Shown here in pieces: positions 1-10,514 of a stretch of DNA of 64,000 nt; the stretch's first letter is position 1; each line of letters starts with the position of its first letter. Both the position numbers and the translations under genes were made by a program. Origin of the DNA: Perca fluviatilis. Its lineage: Eukaryota > Chordata > Actinopteri > Perciformes > Percidae. The notes below the pieces were generated by a model. That model did no database searches. It saw nothing but the letters and a program-made list of their open reading frames with translations, and was not told the origin of the DNA. The stretch spans positions 5,207,614 through 5,271,613 of the forward strand of contig NC_053120.1 of the NCBI RefSeq assembly GCF_010015445.1. Direction: 5' to 3'.

Positions 1-204
1 TTTTTTCATTGATGGCTGAAGGTACTTTGTTGGGGCTTTATGTCGACCAAACTGTAAGTGAGCAGGCTAAATGAAACACGCAGTACATGCATACAGTCAA
101 TGAAATTAAAGCATGTGAATAAACTAAGCATGTCTGGTCCTTGATGTGCTTCTTATTTTCCAGTGTGGCTCCTAGTGAAACAGAATATGACACCGCTGCT
201 TTAG
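1..204. other. Non-coding flank, nothing recognised
   Basis: Ordinary mixed-composition sequence before the first inverted-repeat element. A reading frame starting at 141 continues into the adjacent repeat and minisatellite and has no recognisable domain, so it is not called as a gene. Confidence 0.5.
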
Positions 205-1959
205 GCAACACATTCTCACTCCCATCGCGTAAAATACGGACGCTTTGTCAGGTGTCTTTGGTGTGGTTATTGACGCTAAAAGTCTCCTTTAGCATCAAAT
301 CTAAGCGCGCTTTATCTAAACGCGCTGGGTCGGGACTGCGGCCATCACTTTTGACTCAGTTAGGTTCAGGAAAAGATGGTGGGTGGGCTTATAAAAGGTA
401 CAATATGACATGCAGGACAAGAACGGGACAGTTGGGTTTAGGAAAAGAAGAACGGGACAGTTGGGTTTAGGTAAAGAAGAACGGGACAGTTGGGTTTAGG
501 TAAAGAAGAACGGGACAGTTGGGTTTAGGTAAAGAAGAACGGGACAGTTGGGTTTAGGTAAAGAAGAACGGGACAGTTGGGTTTAGGGAAAGAAGAACGG
601 GACAGTTGGGTTTAGGTAAAGAAGAACGGGACAGTTGGGTTTAGGTAAAGAAGAACGGGACAGTTGGGTTTAGCTAAAGAAGAACGGGACAGTTGGGTTT
701 AGGTAAAGAAGAACGGGACAGTTGGGTTTAGGTAAAGAAGAACGGGACAGTTGGGTTTAGGTAAAGAAGAACGGGACAGTTGGGTTTAGGTAAAGAAGAA
801 CGGGACAGTTGGATTTAGATAAAGAAGAACGGGACAGTTGGGTTTAGGTAAAGAAGAACGTGACAGTTGGGTTTAGGTAAAGAAGAACGGGACAGTTGGG
901 TTTAGGTAAAGAAGAACGGGACAGTTGGGTTTAGGTAAAGAAGAACGGGACAGTTGGGTTTAGGTAAAGAAGAACGGGACAGTTGGGTTTAGATAAAGAA
1001 GAACGGGACAGTTGGGTTTAGGAAAAGAAGAACGGGACAGTTGGGTTTAGGAAAAGAAGAACGGGACAGTTAGGTTTAGGTAAAGAAGAACGGGACAGTT
1101 GGGTTTAGGAAAGAAGAACGGGACAGTTGGGTTTAGGTAAAGAAGAACGGGACAGTTGGGTTTAGATAAAGAAGAACGGGACAGTTGGGTTTAGGTAAAG
1201 AAGAACGGGACAGTTTGGTTTAGGTAAAGAAGAACGGGACAGTTGGGTTTAGGTAAAGAAGAACGGGACAGTTGGGTTTAGATAAAGAAGAACGGGACAG
1301 TTGGGTTTAGATAAAGAAGAACGGGACAGTTGGGTTTAGGTAAAGAAGAACGGGACAGTTGGGTTTAGGTAAAGAAGAACGGGACAGTTGGGTTTAGGTA
1401 AAGAAAAACGGGACAGTTGGGTTTAGGAAGAGAAGAACGGGACAGTTTGGTTTAGGTAAAGAAGAACGGGACAGTTTGGTTTAGGTAAAGAAGAACGGGA
1501 CAGTTGGGTTTAGGTAAAGAAGAACGGGACAGTTGGGTTTAGGTAAAGAAGAACGGGACAGTTGGGTTTAGGTAAAGAAGAACGGGACAGTTGGGTTTAG
1601 GAAAAGAAGAACGGGACAGTTGGGTTTAGGTAAAGAAGAACGGGACAGTTGGGTTTAGGTAAAGAAGAACGGGACAGTTGGGTTTAGGAAACGTGACACG
1701 CTGGACATGAACCCCGTTTCCTGGGTGAAAGTCCTGTGTTGTTTGACCTAACCACCGCCACTACCTCCCTATGTGGAATTTCTGTCTTTCGTACTACTCT
1801 CTACCGTTGTCTCTCTTAATACTACGTCATCTTCAAGCGCCAGGTAGCTGCTGCTCTGCCCGGTGCGTTCTACACAGACGCTGAAGGGTGGTTTCTGGGT
1901 CGTATCTGGCGCTGACAGCCACTGGCCAAGCATCCGTATTCGGAGTGAGAACGGGTTGC
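205..1959. mobile_element. Inverted-repeat element carrying a 29-bp minisatellite
   Basis: The left end (205-245, with CATTCTCACTCC and ATACGGACGCTT) is repeated inverted at 1924-1959 (AAGCATCCGTATTCGGAGTG then AGAACGGGTTGC). The match is imperfect but continues over about 40 bp, which marks the termini of a non-autonomous DNA transposon. Non-repetitive arms lie at about 245-416 and 1690-1930, and the middle is a tandem array. No transposase is present. I did not find a convincing target-site duplication, so the superfamily is open. Confidence 0.6.
417..1690 (+). repeat. 29-bp minisatellite, about 44 copies
   Basis: The tandem unit is GAAGAACGGGACAGTTGGG followed by TTTAGGTAAA (29 bp). Variation is mostly at the GGTAAA/GATAAA/GGAAAA position plus scattered single substitutions. 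The array sits inside the inverted-repeat element at 205-1959. A diverged half-unit (TTAGGTTCAGGAAAAG) just upstream at about 360-375 may be the ancestral single copy. Confidence 0.95.
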
Positions 1960-2186
1960 TTTAGGGAATAAATTGCAAAGATTGCACTGGAAAAAAGATC
2001 TTTCATTTTCTGTCAGCAATACATGTTATTTCATGTTGTGTCAACGAAAAATATATTTCTGTCCAAATATTGAAACATTGTGTTGTTCTGACTATCATAA
2101 TTGCAACTTGCCAGTTGATATTAGTTGTTATAAAGACTTGGTAATTAGTTGACAAACAGTGACATTTAACTGTAAAAGACATTGGT

Positions 2187-2320
2187 AGTAATAATAATAA
2201 TAATACATTTGATTTATATAGCGCTTTACATGGTACTCAAAGACACTTTACAGTAAAACCAGCACATTAAAAACAGATAAGCAATAAAACCAACACATAA
2301 AACAAGCATATTAAAAGCAC
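2187..2320 (-). mobile_element. 3' tail of a non-LTR retroelement
   Basis: Read on the minus strand the sequence runs through AAAGTGTCTTTGAGTACC and AAGCGCTATATAAATC and ends in (ATT)n at 2190-2203. This is the layout of a fish L2-like 3' end with a microsatellite tail. No coding part is retained. It directly abuts the MITE at 2321. Confidence 0.6.
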
Positions 2321-2570
2321 TTAACCCTTGCGTTTTTGTCGATTTTATTAAAAAAAAGAAAAGTAACTTTTTTCTATGTGTTTTTTTTTTTACTTTATTC
2401 AAAATGTTTGTCACCTTTGCTGATGTTTTTGATTTTTTTTGGTCACTTTTTCCGATTTTTTTTTTTTTGTCACCTTTTTCAGCGTTTAAAAAAACAAAAA
2501 AACATTTGTCACTTTTTTCAATGTTCTTTTGTCATAGTTCAAATTTTACCCGAGGACAACAGGAGGGTTA
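2321..2570. mobile_element. A/T-rich MITE, TTAACCCTTGTGTT family, copy 1
   Basis: It starts TTAACCCTTG and ends GACAACAGGAGGGTTA, an imperfect inverted pair. The interior is runs of T broken by GTCACTTTTT-type motifs, the strand complement of the GTGACAA motifs in copy 2. The short reading frames here are translations of the T-rich tract. Confidence 0.6.
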
Positions 2571-3439
2571 CAAACTTGGAAGTTAACTAACTTTAATAAC
2601 TTGGAAATATGTTATGTTATTTAAAAACTAAAACAAAGAAAGTCACACTGAGAATGGCTGAAATTAACCCAGAAATAAGTTTAAAAAAAGACCACAGGAC
2701 ACACATCTAAGGCATGTTTTATTGTCTTCCAGAAGGAGGCAATAGAGTCCAACAAAATATAGAATAGTTGTCACTGATACCTTCAGCCTACAAACATAAA
2801 CACATGCAAAGACTAGAAGGAAGGTATTTCATATGACAGGAAATGGATTCATATGACCGTTTTAAAAATGAATTCTACTTATCTATGTCTGCATATGTCT
2901 CGCATGTGATGAGTTTGCGTGCATATTTGACATAAATAAATCATCACTGAAGCTGTGTCGACAGGTGAGGCTGAAGCCAAAGAAAGGAAGAAGATTAGTC
3001 TGCTTTCAAAATAAAATGTGTCATGTAGAAAAAAATAAGATCACATTGTAGACCAAATGCCTGAATGTTGATATACAGCATATATTTGTTTGAATATAAT
3101 GTAGCCTACTGTATATACATTAAATATTTCAGAGGGAAATACTTTATCTTACTATATCTTTCACATCATTACAATCAAAAGTCAGACAGTCGACTTCAAG
3201 AAATACTGTTGTTTTTTTTACACACTAGTAGGGCATTTTTCCCGCAGATTTTAATTATTTTTTTTAAACAAAAAACAACAACTCAGAATGTCAACACATC
3301 TCCATCCTAAGCAAAAAAACAGTCTGCTAAATTCCTCAAAATTTCAAAATATAAATAAAAAAAAATCAATAATTTTAATAATAATTTTACTATACGCTGT
3401 AGTACACCCATTTTGAGTTGCATATATCAAATAAAAAGT
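2571..3439. other. A/T-rich non-coding DNA
   Basis: There is no gene or recognisable repeat. The tract at 3130-3400 is especially A/T-rich with short A runs. It lies upstream of the candidate promoter. Confidence 0.4.
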
Positions 3440-3449
3440 CAAACAGTTG

Positions 3450-4383
3450 GAAATTCTTATTCTGAATAAACGATGCTTTTATTCTGTTAAAATCCAAACC
3501 GGATGTTGCTATCTCGTTCTTGCTAGCTTAACACACCACGGTGTGGTCGGAGTCAGGAAACAAGCCGAGCCGCGACTGCAGTTCAACAGAGAGATCGACC
3601 CGCCGGTGTCTCACACACACACAGAGCTTAGTCTTTTCTCTAATGATGGAAGAACATCTGAAGAGGACATCCACTGTCGGATAAAACAACGCCAGACGGA
3701 CTAAACGCGCAGAATTCACGTGGGAAGCATCTGGAACCGTCGGTTCTGAGTGAAGACCGACCTGTCATGGGTGTCATTACGGTGTTTCTGTGCAGGTAAA
3801 CGTTAGCAGCAGCCGGGCTAGCCGCTCAGCTAGACACGCAGCAGAGAAGCTAGCTTAGCATCCGCCTCTACTAAAGTCAACTACCTACCTACCTACCTAC
3901 CTACCTAACTAGCTAACTAACAAGTTGGGTCGGATGATCTGTTGCCAGAGACGGCGCCAAGAAAACAGCCCAGCATGGATCATATTTTACCCAACAGACT
4001 ATAAAATGTCCTTGTAAACGGCCGTTCGTTACGTTAAACCGCCGTTTTTAAACTGCTGGTGCTGTAAGGTTGATTGACAGCTTGTCACAACGGATTTCCC
4101 AGATGTGCTGCCAGAAACTAAAAAGTGTAGCTACTAGGCTCTTACGTTAGCAGGACTGGTCATGAATGACTGTTTGGCTGGAAGAAAAAAAAAAAACCAA
4201 CTCGAGGGGACTCTCAACTCAGCAAACTGGACCAACAGCAAGCGATGAATTTCATTTGGGCAGCGAGGTGTCACTGAAGTCGACTCCAGCCGAGCTGACA
4301 CGTTGCGAGCCAGCTAACGTTACCGAGAGGATTCAGTCTGTCATCCGGGCCACACACGCACACAGAAGGAGGGTTTTTATATT
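3450..4383 (+). promoter_or_regulatory. Candidate CpG-rich promoter and 5' leader
   Basis: Composition changes from A/T-rich to a non-repetitive stretch with frequent CpG (for example GAGCCGCGACTG and GATCGACCCGCCGG near 3565-3605). It ends at a coding-exon candidate with a strong splice donor. A 10-codon upstream frame (3767-3799) overlaps a possible donor at 3796 (TGCAG|GTAAAC), so the leader may itself be spliced. No TATA box stands out, as expected of a CpG-type promoter. Transcription start is not determinable from sequence alone. Confidence 0.45.
3881..3907. repeat. (CTAC)n microsatellite
   Basis: About six CTAC tetranucleotides in the leader region, followed by a decayed CTAACTAGCTAACTAAC stretch. 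Confidence 0.9.
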
Positions 4384-4464
4384 ATGAAAAGGACTGAACA
4401 TACAAACAAGAGGAAACGCTGTAACATGGAGCACCAGGAGAGCGGGAGAGCAGAGAAAGATGCG
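4384..4464 (+). CDS. Candidate first coding exon of an unidentified gene
   Basis: I do not recognise the gene. The frame opens at ATG 4384, or at ATG 4426 in a better initiation context (AAC-ATG-G), and runs 27 or 13 codons to a consensus splice donor, GCG|GTGAGT, at 4465. Exactly 81 nt are coding, so the intron would be phase 0. Without splicing the frame ends after about 15 more codons. The N-terminal peptide is charged, with a basic KRKR patch at residues 9-12 that could act as a nuclear signal only if the first ATG is used, then an acidic/polar stretch ending EKDA. It follows a CpG-rich region. No downstream exon was identified. The alternative is a chance ATG plus donor-like site in a non-coding leader. 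Confidence 0.4.
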
Positions 4465-4948
4465 GTGAGTAGTGAAGTCTTTCTGGCACTTTGTCACTGT
4501 GTTATCGGCCCACGCACAGGACCGTAAACATACCAGAGTAACCGTGCGGCAGATACCAAACCTCATTGAAAAAATGTATGACTTAAAGCTCAATCAGCAT
4601 GCGCAGCCTTGCAATTTGGCACAGCCGGCTACTCGTCTGCTTAAAGGACAATACCGCTGTTTTATTTGACATGTTTTAGCTCAGTTAAGCTTATATAGGC
4701 AATTGCAAGTTCCTCCTCAGAGTGCAGCCATACCAGGATTAGGATACCAGTGTCTGCCTTTCTGAAAGACATACATTGGGCAGTAGGATGCGTTTGGGTG
4801 TCACTGGGGATTTTCCGCCTCTCTATGTTCCTGCACCTTTTGCATGTTTTTTTATTGATCATATCTGTGGTATTAATACTGCATTAGGCAGATTTAAAAA
4901 TATCCCAGTTGGCATCAAAAGTGATCAAATTAAGATTTCTGCTCAGTC

Positions 4949-4950
<2 letters not shown>

Positions 4951-5003
<53 letters not shown>
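4951..5003. repeat. (TG)n microsatellite
   Basis: About 26 uninterrupted TG dinucleotides followed by a G run. The frame reading Cys-Val repeats is spurious. Confidence 0.98.
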
Positions 5004-5006
<3 letters not shown>

Positions 5007-5400
5007 GGGGGTTGCTAGGTGAAGCAAACGTAAAGCGATGCACTGGCTGAAGGTTTAAGTGCACTATGACAGCTAGGTTAATCTCTGCTTGACAGTGAAC
5101 AAAGATGATGAGTTTGTCGTGACTCTGCAGTCAGTGTGAGAAGGAGGGAGCCTGCATCGGCTTTACCTGTTTGTCCTACTGCTTGTGTACACTACTGTTG
5201 TTCTGTTTGTTGTCACATTTAACGCTTGTTGTGATTGTATGCGGGGTTTTCCCTACCATTGTAATGCTTGGGCTTAGCAACCATAGTCGTTTAGGCACCG
5301 CCTAAAGCCGAATGAATGTAAAAACCAATGTGAGCATCAGAACTGACTGAATGACTTCTCTCAGATCTAAAGATTGTAGTCGGTCCCCTGTGGACTTCTT

Positions 5401-5890
5401 CACCCTCTTGTTGTCCTCGGGGTCAAATTTGACCCGTTTTCAAGAAGTTTTTCTATATCAGAAATGTGGGTTTCTTTCAACCAAAGTGTCAAAAAAAAAG
5501 TAACGTGGATGTACGTATAGCGCTCCTCACAAGTAAAATAAATGATCAGTTCACTGCTTTCATTGAATTTGGGTGTTTTTATTCAATTTTATAGCATTTG
5601 GAAGAAAAAAAACGTTGAAAAAAGTGACAATTGTCGTGAAAAAAGCTTAAAAAACGTGGGAAATAAACAAAAACTTCAAATAAAGTGCAGAAGAAATCGA
5701 CCAAGACAATCGAAAAAAGTGACAAACGCTGGGAAAAGTGGAAAAAAAAAACATCAGGAAAAGCGACAAAAGTGTCACAAAAAAAACAACGACCAAGGTT
5801 ATAGTAAGGACCCCCAAAAAAAACATTTAAATTTTTAATTTTGACCCCAAAAAATTTGCATGGTCGACAGGAAGACAACACACGGGTTAA
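5401..5890. mobile_element. A/T-rich MITE, TTAACCCTTGTGTT family, copy 2
   Basis: The left end contains CTCTTGTTGTCCTCGGGGTC and the right end GGAAGACAACACACGGGTTAA, an imperfect inverted pair. The interior is A-rich with irregularly repeated GTTGAAAAAAGTGACAA-like words between 5610 and 5780. The 98-100 aa frames on both strands are low-complexity shadows. Confidence 0.65.
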
Positions 5891-5905
5891 GCAAGTTTTG
5901 TCTTT

Positions 5906-6100
5906 AAGCCTTGTGTTGACTTCGGGTCACATTGACCCGTTTTCAATTTTTGTTTTACATCAGAAAATATGGGACGTAGAAATAAGCGCTGAAAATGTGT
6001 AGAAGAAAATTTAACAATTTAAAACGTTGGAAAAAGCAAAAACAAACGTCGAAAAATAGTGTTTTTTTCAAGGTTAACGGGAAGACAACACAAGGGTTAA
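5906..6100. mobile_element. A/T-rich MITE, TTAACCCTTGTGTT family, copy 3
   Basis: It begins AAGCCTTGTGTTGACTTCGG and ends GAAGACAACACAAGGGTTAA. The left arm repeats the TTGACCCGTTTTCAA segment of copy 2 and continues TTACATCAGAAAATATGGG. It is shorter than copy 2, with most of the A-rich interior missing. It lies 15 bp from copy 2. Confidence 0.65.
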
Positions 6101-6448
6101 GCTTTTTGACTGTTAATTATTTATTATGTGCTCTAGCTTTTACAACATTGAAAGACACAGATATGGCCATAATAACGATACAGAATAAATTACAATTGCA
6201 TATGTTTTTTTTATTATTGAAAAACGTCACATTTTCTTGAGGGAGGACCCCTAACCCCCCCTGGCCATATATGTGCACTGAAGTCTTCCACAAACCTGGA
6301 ATAACAATGGTACGCAAGTTGTGAGTGTGTTTGAATGTGTGCTGCTGTCTTTTTAACTTTTGACATTTCTCTTTAAGCCCCCTCCCCCTCCCCCTAGAAT
6401 AAAAATTAAATTAAAGTTATCAACACGTTTGGCATCTACCCATGCACT

Positions 6449-6501
6449 GTCTATCTGTCTATCTGTCTATCTGTATGTCTGTCTGTTTATCTGTCTGTCT
6501 A
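6449..6501. repeat. (TCTA/TCTG)n microsatellite
   Basis: Imperfect tetranucleotide tract alternating CTAT and CTGT units. Confidence 0.9.
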
Positions 6502-7338
6502 ATGTGGTTTTAATGTGGGCTGTGTGAATCTGGGATAGCTCATTAGTTTCATAGTGCGGTCGCATTGCAGAACATGCATTTGATTTGCGGTAACTCAATT
6601 GATTTTACTCTAACACTGTCACTGTATACTGTATGTTGTACATTGGCTCATGGAAACATTTGGATTATCATACTGGAACACAATGATCAGAGACAGATAA
6701 AGGGCCTCATGCAGCTGTTTGCAGTATTGCACCACTTTTAAGTACAAGACCCTAGCTTATTAGTTCTCGCTGCTTATGCAGATCCAGGAATGTTTTGTAA
6801 CCTCTTCACTGAACAGATTGGAAGGATCTTGCAGCTTTGGTGGACATCTTTTTCGGAGTGCTTTCTTTTTAATGTGTTTCAGGCAGCAGTTGGTTTTCAT
6901 TCACTCATTTGTTTCCCTTTGGTATGAAAATCAGCCTGCAGAGACTTGAGCCTTGCTTGAATCAGTCTTGTCTGCTTTTACTCATCATTGTTGCATGATG
7001 ATGAAGAATTATAATGATTTTTTTTTTAATTCTGTGATTTAAAGTATCTGCAAGTTGATCTTCATGCTGGACTGAATCAAAATGAATCAAAAGCAAAAGC
7101 TGCAATACTTTTTAGGCCGATTATATTGTCTCTACAAGTACTTTACAGAACAATCACGTATTTGGTAAGCTAGTATCTACCTTCCAGGTAAGTTGTGGTC
7201 AACTGACTGGATACTCTCGCGGTTTCACCGCCTGACCGGCTGTCTGAACGGCTCGCGGCTGGCGTGAAAATAGACCAGGCACTTATCTTTAGCAGAGCGG
7301 AGAGCCGCTTCACGCACGCTTCTGGGACGCGCCAAGGC
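6502..7338. other. Mostly unique non-coding DNA
   Basis: There is no reading frame or repeat structure from 6502 to about 7180. From about 7190 the sequence becomes CpG-rich (GGCTCGCGGCTGGCGTG) and resembles dispersed-repeat DNA, continuing on the far side of the MITE at 7339-7684. It may therefore be an older element split by that MITE. Confidence 0.35.
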
Positions 7339-7684
7339 TAGGGTTGGGTACCGATACCCGGTCCCACTATGGAACTGGTTCCTACGCAACCGGTAGGAAT
7401 CGGCCCGGATTAGAACGCAAATTTCGGTTCCTCATGTGACGATTGAAATATTTTCCCTCTGTCACTCCAAAGCGGACGTAGAAATATCACCCTTTCTCTG
7501 TAGTCTGCCGTTAGCTAGCTACCGTAAATGTAGGCTACTTTTTAAAATGCCATATTTCCCCTCACCAAAATGGACGCAAAAACCTTTCTTTGACGTCGTT
7601 TTTCAGGTTTTGAAGAATCTGTATCGTTTTGAAAGTACCGGTTCGGCATTGGAATCGCAAAAATCCAAACGGTACCCAACCCTA
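7339..7684. mobile_element. hAT-type MITE, TAGGGTTGGGTACC termini
   Basis: The left end TAGGGTTGGGTACCGATACC is mirrored by the right end CGGTACCCAACCCTA. The 8-bp flanks are GCCAAGGC (7331-7338) and GCCGTGGC (7685-7692), matching at 6 of 8 positions and consistent with an aged hAT duplication. The interior has no transposase; the frames here are shadows. Confidence 0.75.
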
Positions 7685-7905
7685 GCCGTGGCGCAGCTGG
7701 CGGATTATCAAACATTGACTTGAATGATTGCTTGAGGGGCACGGGGCGCGCCCATAACGCCTTGGAAATTAGGGGAAAAAAACGGGAAAAACTCGACATT
7801 ACACACATCGACGTCTCCTGTAGTGGCTGAAAAATAAAAATGTGTGCCGTAATGTGGTCATTTCTCATTTCTTCTTCTTTTTGCATTTTATAAAATTGGT
7901 ATATA

Positions 7906-8698
7906 CAATACAGGCCAAAAGTTTGGACACACCTTCTCATTCAATGCGTTTCATTTTTTTATTTTCATGACTATTGCGCTGTTTTGGGGACAGAGCCTTC
8001 TCCAGAGCAGCTCCCAGGCTCTGGAACTCCCTCCCCAAAGAGATCCGCACCTCTGGTCCCACCATCTTCAGTCCCTCAAGACCCATCTCTTCACCCAGCT
8101 ACCCATATACCTCCCTTTTTTTGTATCTTGTTTTTTACTTTTTTTTTGTCGTTTGTTTTGTTTGTTTTTTTACTCCCTGTAAAGCGACTTTGGTCCATAA
8201 AAGCTTATATATTTATTATATTTTATTATTACGTTGTAGATTCTCACCGAAGGCATCAAATCTATGAATGAACACATATGGAATTATGTACTTAACAAAA
8301 AAGTGTGAAATAACTGAAAACATGTCTTATATTTTAGATTCTTCAAAGTAGCCACCCTTTGCTTTTTCATTAATAAGGGATAAACTTCCACTAATTAACC
8401 CTGACAAAGCACACCTGTGAAGGTAAAACCATTTCAGGTGACTACCTCATGAAGCTCATTGAGAGAACACCAAGGGTTTGCAGAGTTACCAAAAAAAGCA
8501 AAGGGTGGCTACTTTGAGGAATCTAAAATATAAGACATGTTTTCAGTTATTTCACACTTTTTTGTTAAGTACATAATTCCATATGTGTTCATTCATAGTT
8601 TTGATGCCTTCAGTGAAAATCTACAATGTAAATAGTCATGAAAATAAAAAAGAAACACATTGAATGAGAAGGTGTGTCCAAACTTTTGGCCTGTACTG
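7906..8698. mobile_element. Palindromic non-autonomous Tc1/mariner element
   Basis: The left end is CAATACAGGCCAAAAG and the right end CTTTTGGCCTGTACTG, each flanked by TA (7904-7905 and 8699-8700), as expected for Tc1/mariner insertion. The inverted arms are about 230 bp and nearly identical (shared CCATATGTGTTCATTCAT and AAGTAGCCACCCTTTGC). I recognise the family as the Tc1-like repeat common in teleosts. No transposase remains; the short centre (about 8370-8490) resembles the 3' end of the autonomous element. The left arm is interrupted by an L2 fragment at 7976-8230. Confidence 0.88.
7976..8230 (+). pseudogene. L2-type LINE 3' fragment nested in the Tc1 element
   Basis: One frame here reads FGDRAFSRAAPRLWNSLPK, which matches the C-terminal signature of L2/CR1-group ORF2 proteins; the same motif is in the longer LINE at 22.3-23.7 kb (WGDQAFAVAAPRLWNKLPP). 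A T-rich stretch and GTAAAGCGACTTTGG follow, then an A/T tail. The intact right arm of the Tc1 host shows the uninterrupted target, so the insertion boundaries are clear to within a few bases. The coding piece is about 45 residues and cannot be functional. Confidence 0.85.
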
Positions 8699-10514
8699 TA
8701 TACATTTTTTTTTTAAAAAGTATAGTTTAGGAACAGGTATCGAAGTCACAGTATTTGTACCGGTATTGAATATCTTTTAACAACATCCAGCTCTTCTGCT
8801 TGTACAAAAAACTCTTCAGGAATCTCAAACACTGCAGCAGTCGACCAGCAGTAACAACGTTTTATAGAAACCCTTTTAGATTTTATCTTAGTTTGCAGTA
8901 TAAATGGATATGGCTTAATAATAAGAGCTGCTTCCAAAGATTAAGTCATTGCGCTGTGGCTCATGATTTCACATTTCAGCATGAAGTCATGTTCCTCCAT
9001 TTCCGGACGTCTGATTTGACTGAGTCTGTCAGGCGATATTGCCGCACCACCCGGCCATTTGGGATCTTATCTGACTAATGAAGTAAATGTACTCGAATGA
9101 ATAAGATTTGCCCTCAAAAGTCACATTTCGTAACCCTTTTCCAGTTACTTTAGTATCAGCACTTTGTCCTAAAATCAACCTAACAGGGGAGAATTTAATT
9201 TCGTAACCAGGTTTTAGTCGGGGGAGGGAGGTGTTGAGTTTGAGGGAGTGTGTTTTAGGGTGTCATGGGAAGTCGGACAGATGTTTTTGAGCTGCTGCTG
9301 TTTTATGTGTTTTTGCTTAAAACAGTATGCAATCCAGGACCAGACAGGGCGTGTTCAATCCAGAGCTACTTATCTACCTAATGCTTACCCTGTGGAATGC
9401 TGGGTAATGAATCACGTCCCTGTTACGGCGTTGCAATACTTCCACGGGCTGTCTGCTTGGATCCTGCTGTAAATCTGTAAAAACTGTCATTTTTTTTGTA
9501 ACTTGTGTAACAACAACAGGACTAAGGCTTCAACTCACAATTCTTTTCATTATCGATGTTAATCTCTTGATTGTTTTCGATGAAACAGACCAAGGAGACG
9601 TCTCAAGTGTCCCCGCTTCGTCAAGCCAATGATAGAAAACAGTGAAAAAGCAGCAAATCCTCCCGTTTTTAGGAGCTGGAAACAGAACGATTGGCATTTT
9701 TGGTGATGACATAAACAATGAATCGGCTAGAAGTTTGTGTTGATCCTTTTTTTTTGGCTAATTGTTTTGGCACTAGTCTGGGTCCACGCCTTGCAAAACA
9801 TTTTCAAGACTTCAACTTCAACTTTACAAGACCCATAACTGCATACAAGTTCTACACACAGTCCAACTGGAACACCACCGTAACAATACGAGGAAAAATA
9901 AATACCAGTACAAGGTGCATGGATATCAGTGTCATAGTGACCTACACAGGGTAGGAAAGAGTCCATATCAGCCTCCACAGTAGACACAATATAATCAACA
10001 ATGACCATCGTCAACCACAACGTCAGCATCCATTACATCACATCACCAAGCCCTTTTATCAACGTCTCTGACATCCTCAACACATAGTCAACGGACGAGA
10101 CTATATAACCAACCAAGGAATAAAGAAAGAGGATGAAATGAGGTGGCAAGCTACGTGCTACAAACTTGGATGGTGTAACAAGGCGGGCCTGCTTGGTTCT
10201 TTCGGTGAATGATTGTAAAGATTTACAAAGAATATGTTTAGGGCGTTTACTCTCTAACTGGGAGGTTTTGGGGCAGATTGGTGGGATTGCTGTGGACGAA
10301 GTACACAGGGAGATACACTGCTAAGAGCCAATGAGGTTTAACCATGTATCAGCTCATTTAAATAGCTCACGTTACCGTATTGTGTCAACAGTTAACTTCA
10401 TTTAATATTGGATGTGGCTTGTTTTTTTTGGCAGGGTGCAAATGTTCCACCAAAACAAGTTCCTCCCTGAGACTGTTTAGTAGAGCCACCGTTGCTGCGT
10501 CTGGAGCTTAGCGC
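8699..10514. other. Non-coding DNA with faint repeat remnants
   Basis: Fragments at 8730-8775 (CAGGTATCGAAG, TACCGGTATTG) and 9521-9725 (GGCTTCAACTCACAATTC, TTCATTATCGATG) resemble decayed ends of hAT MITEs. The rest is unremarkable, and no frame has a recognisable domain. Confidence 0.35.

Noticed and set aside
417..1690. Interstitial telomere, because each 29-bp unit contains GGGTTTAGG
   Set aside because: The telomere-like word occurs once per 29 bp and is not a tandem TTAGGG or TTTAGGG hexamer/heptamer array.
417..1690. CRISPR-like array (short repeats with variable parts)
   Set aside because: Units are head-to-tail with no spacers, and the context is a vertebrate nuclear genome.
5542..5881. 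Lysine-rich 98 aa protein and its Phe-rich complement
   Set aside because: They lie entirely inside an A-rich MITE interior; composition explains both.
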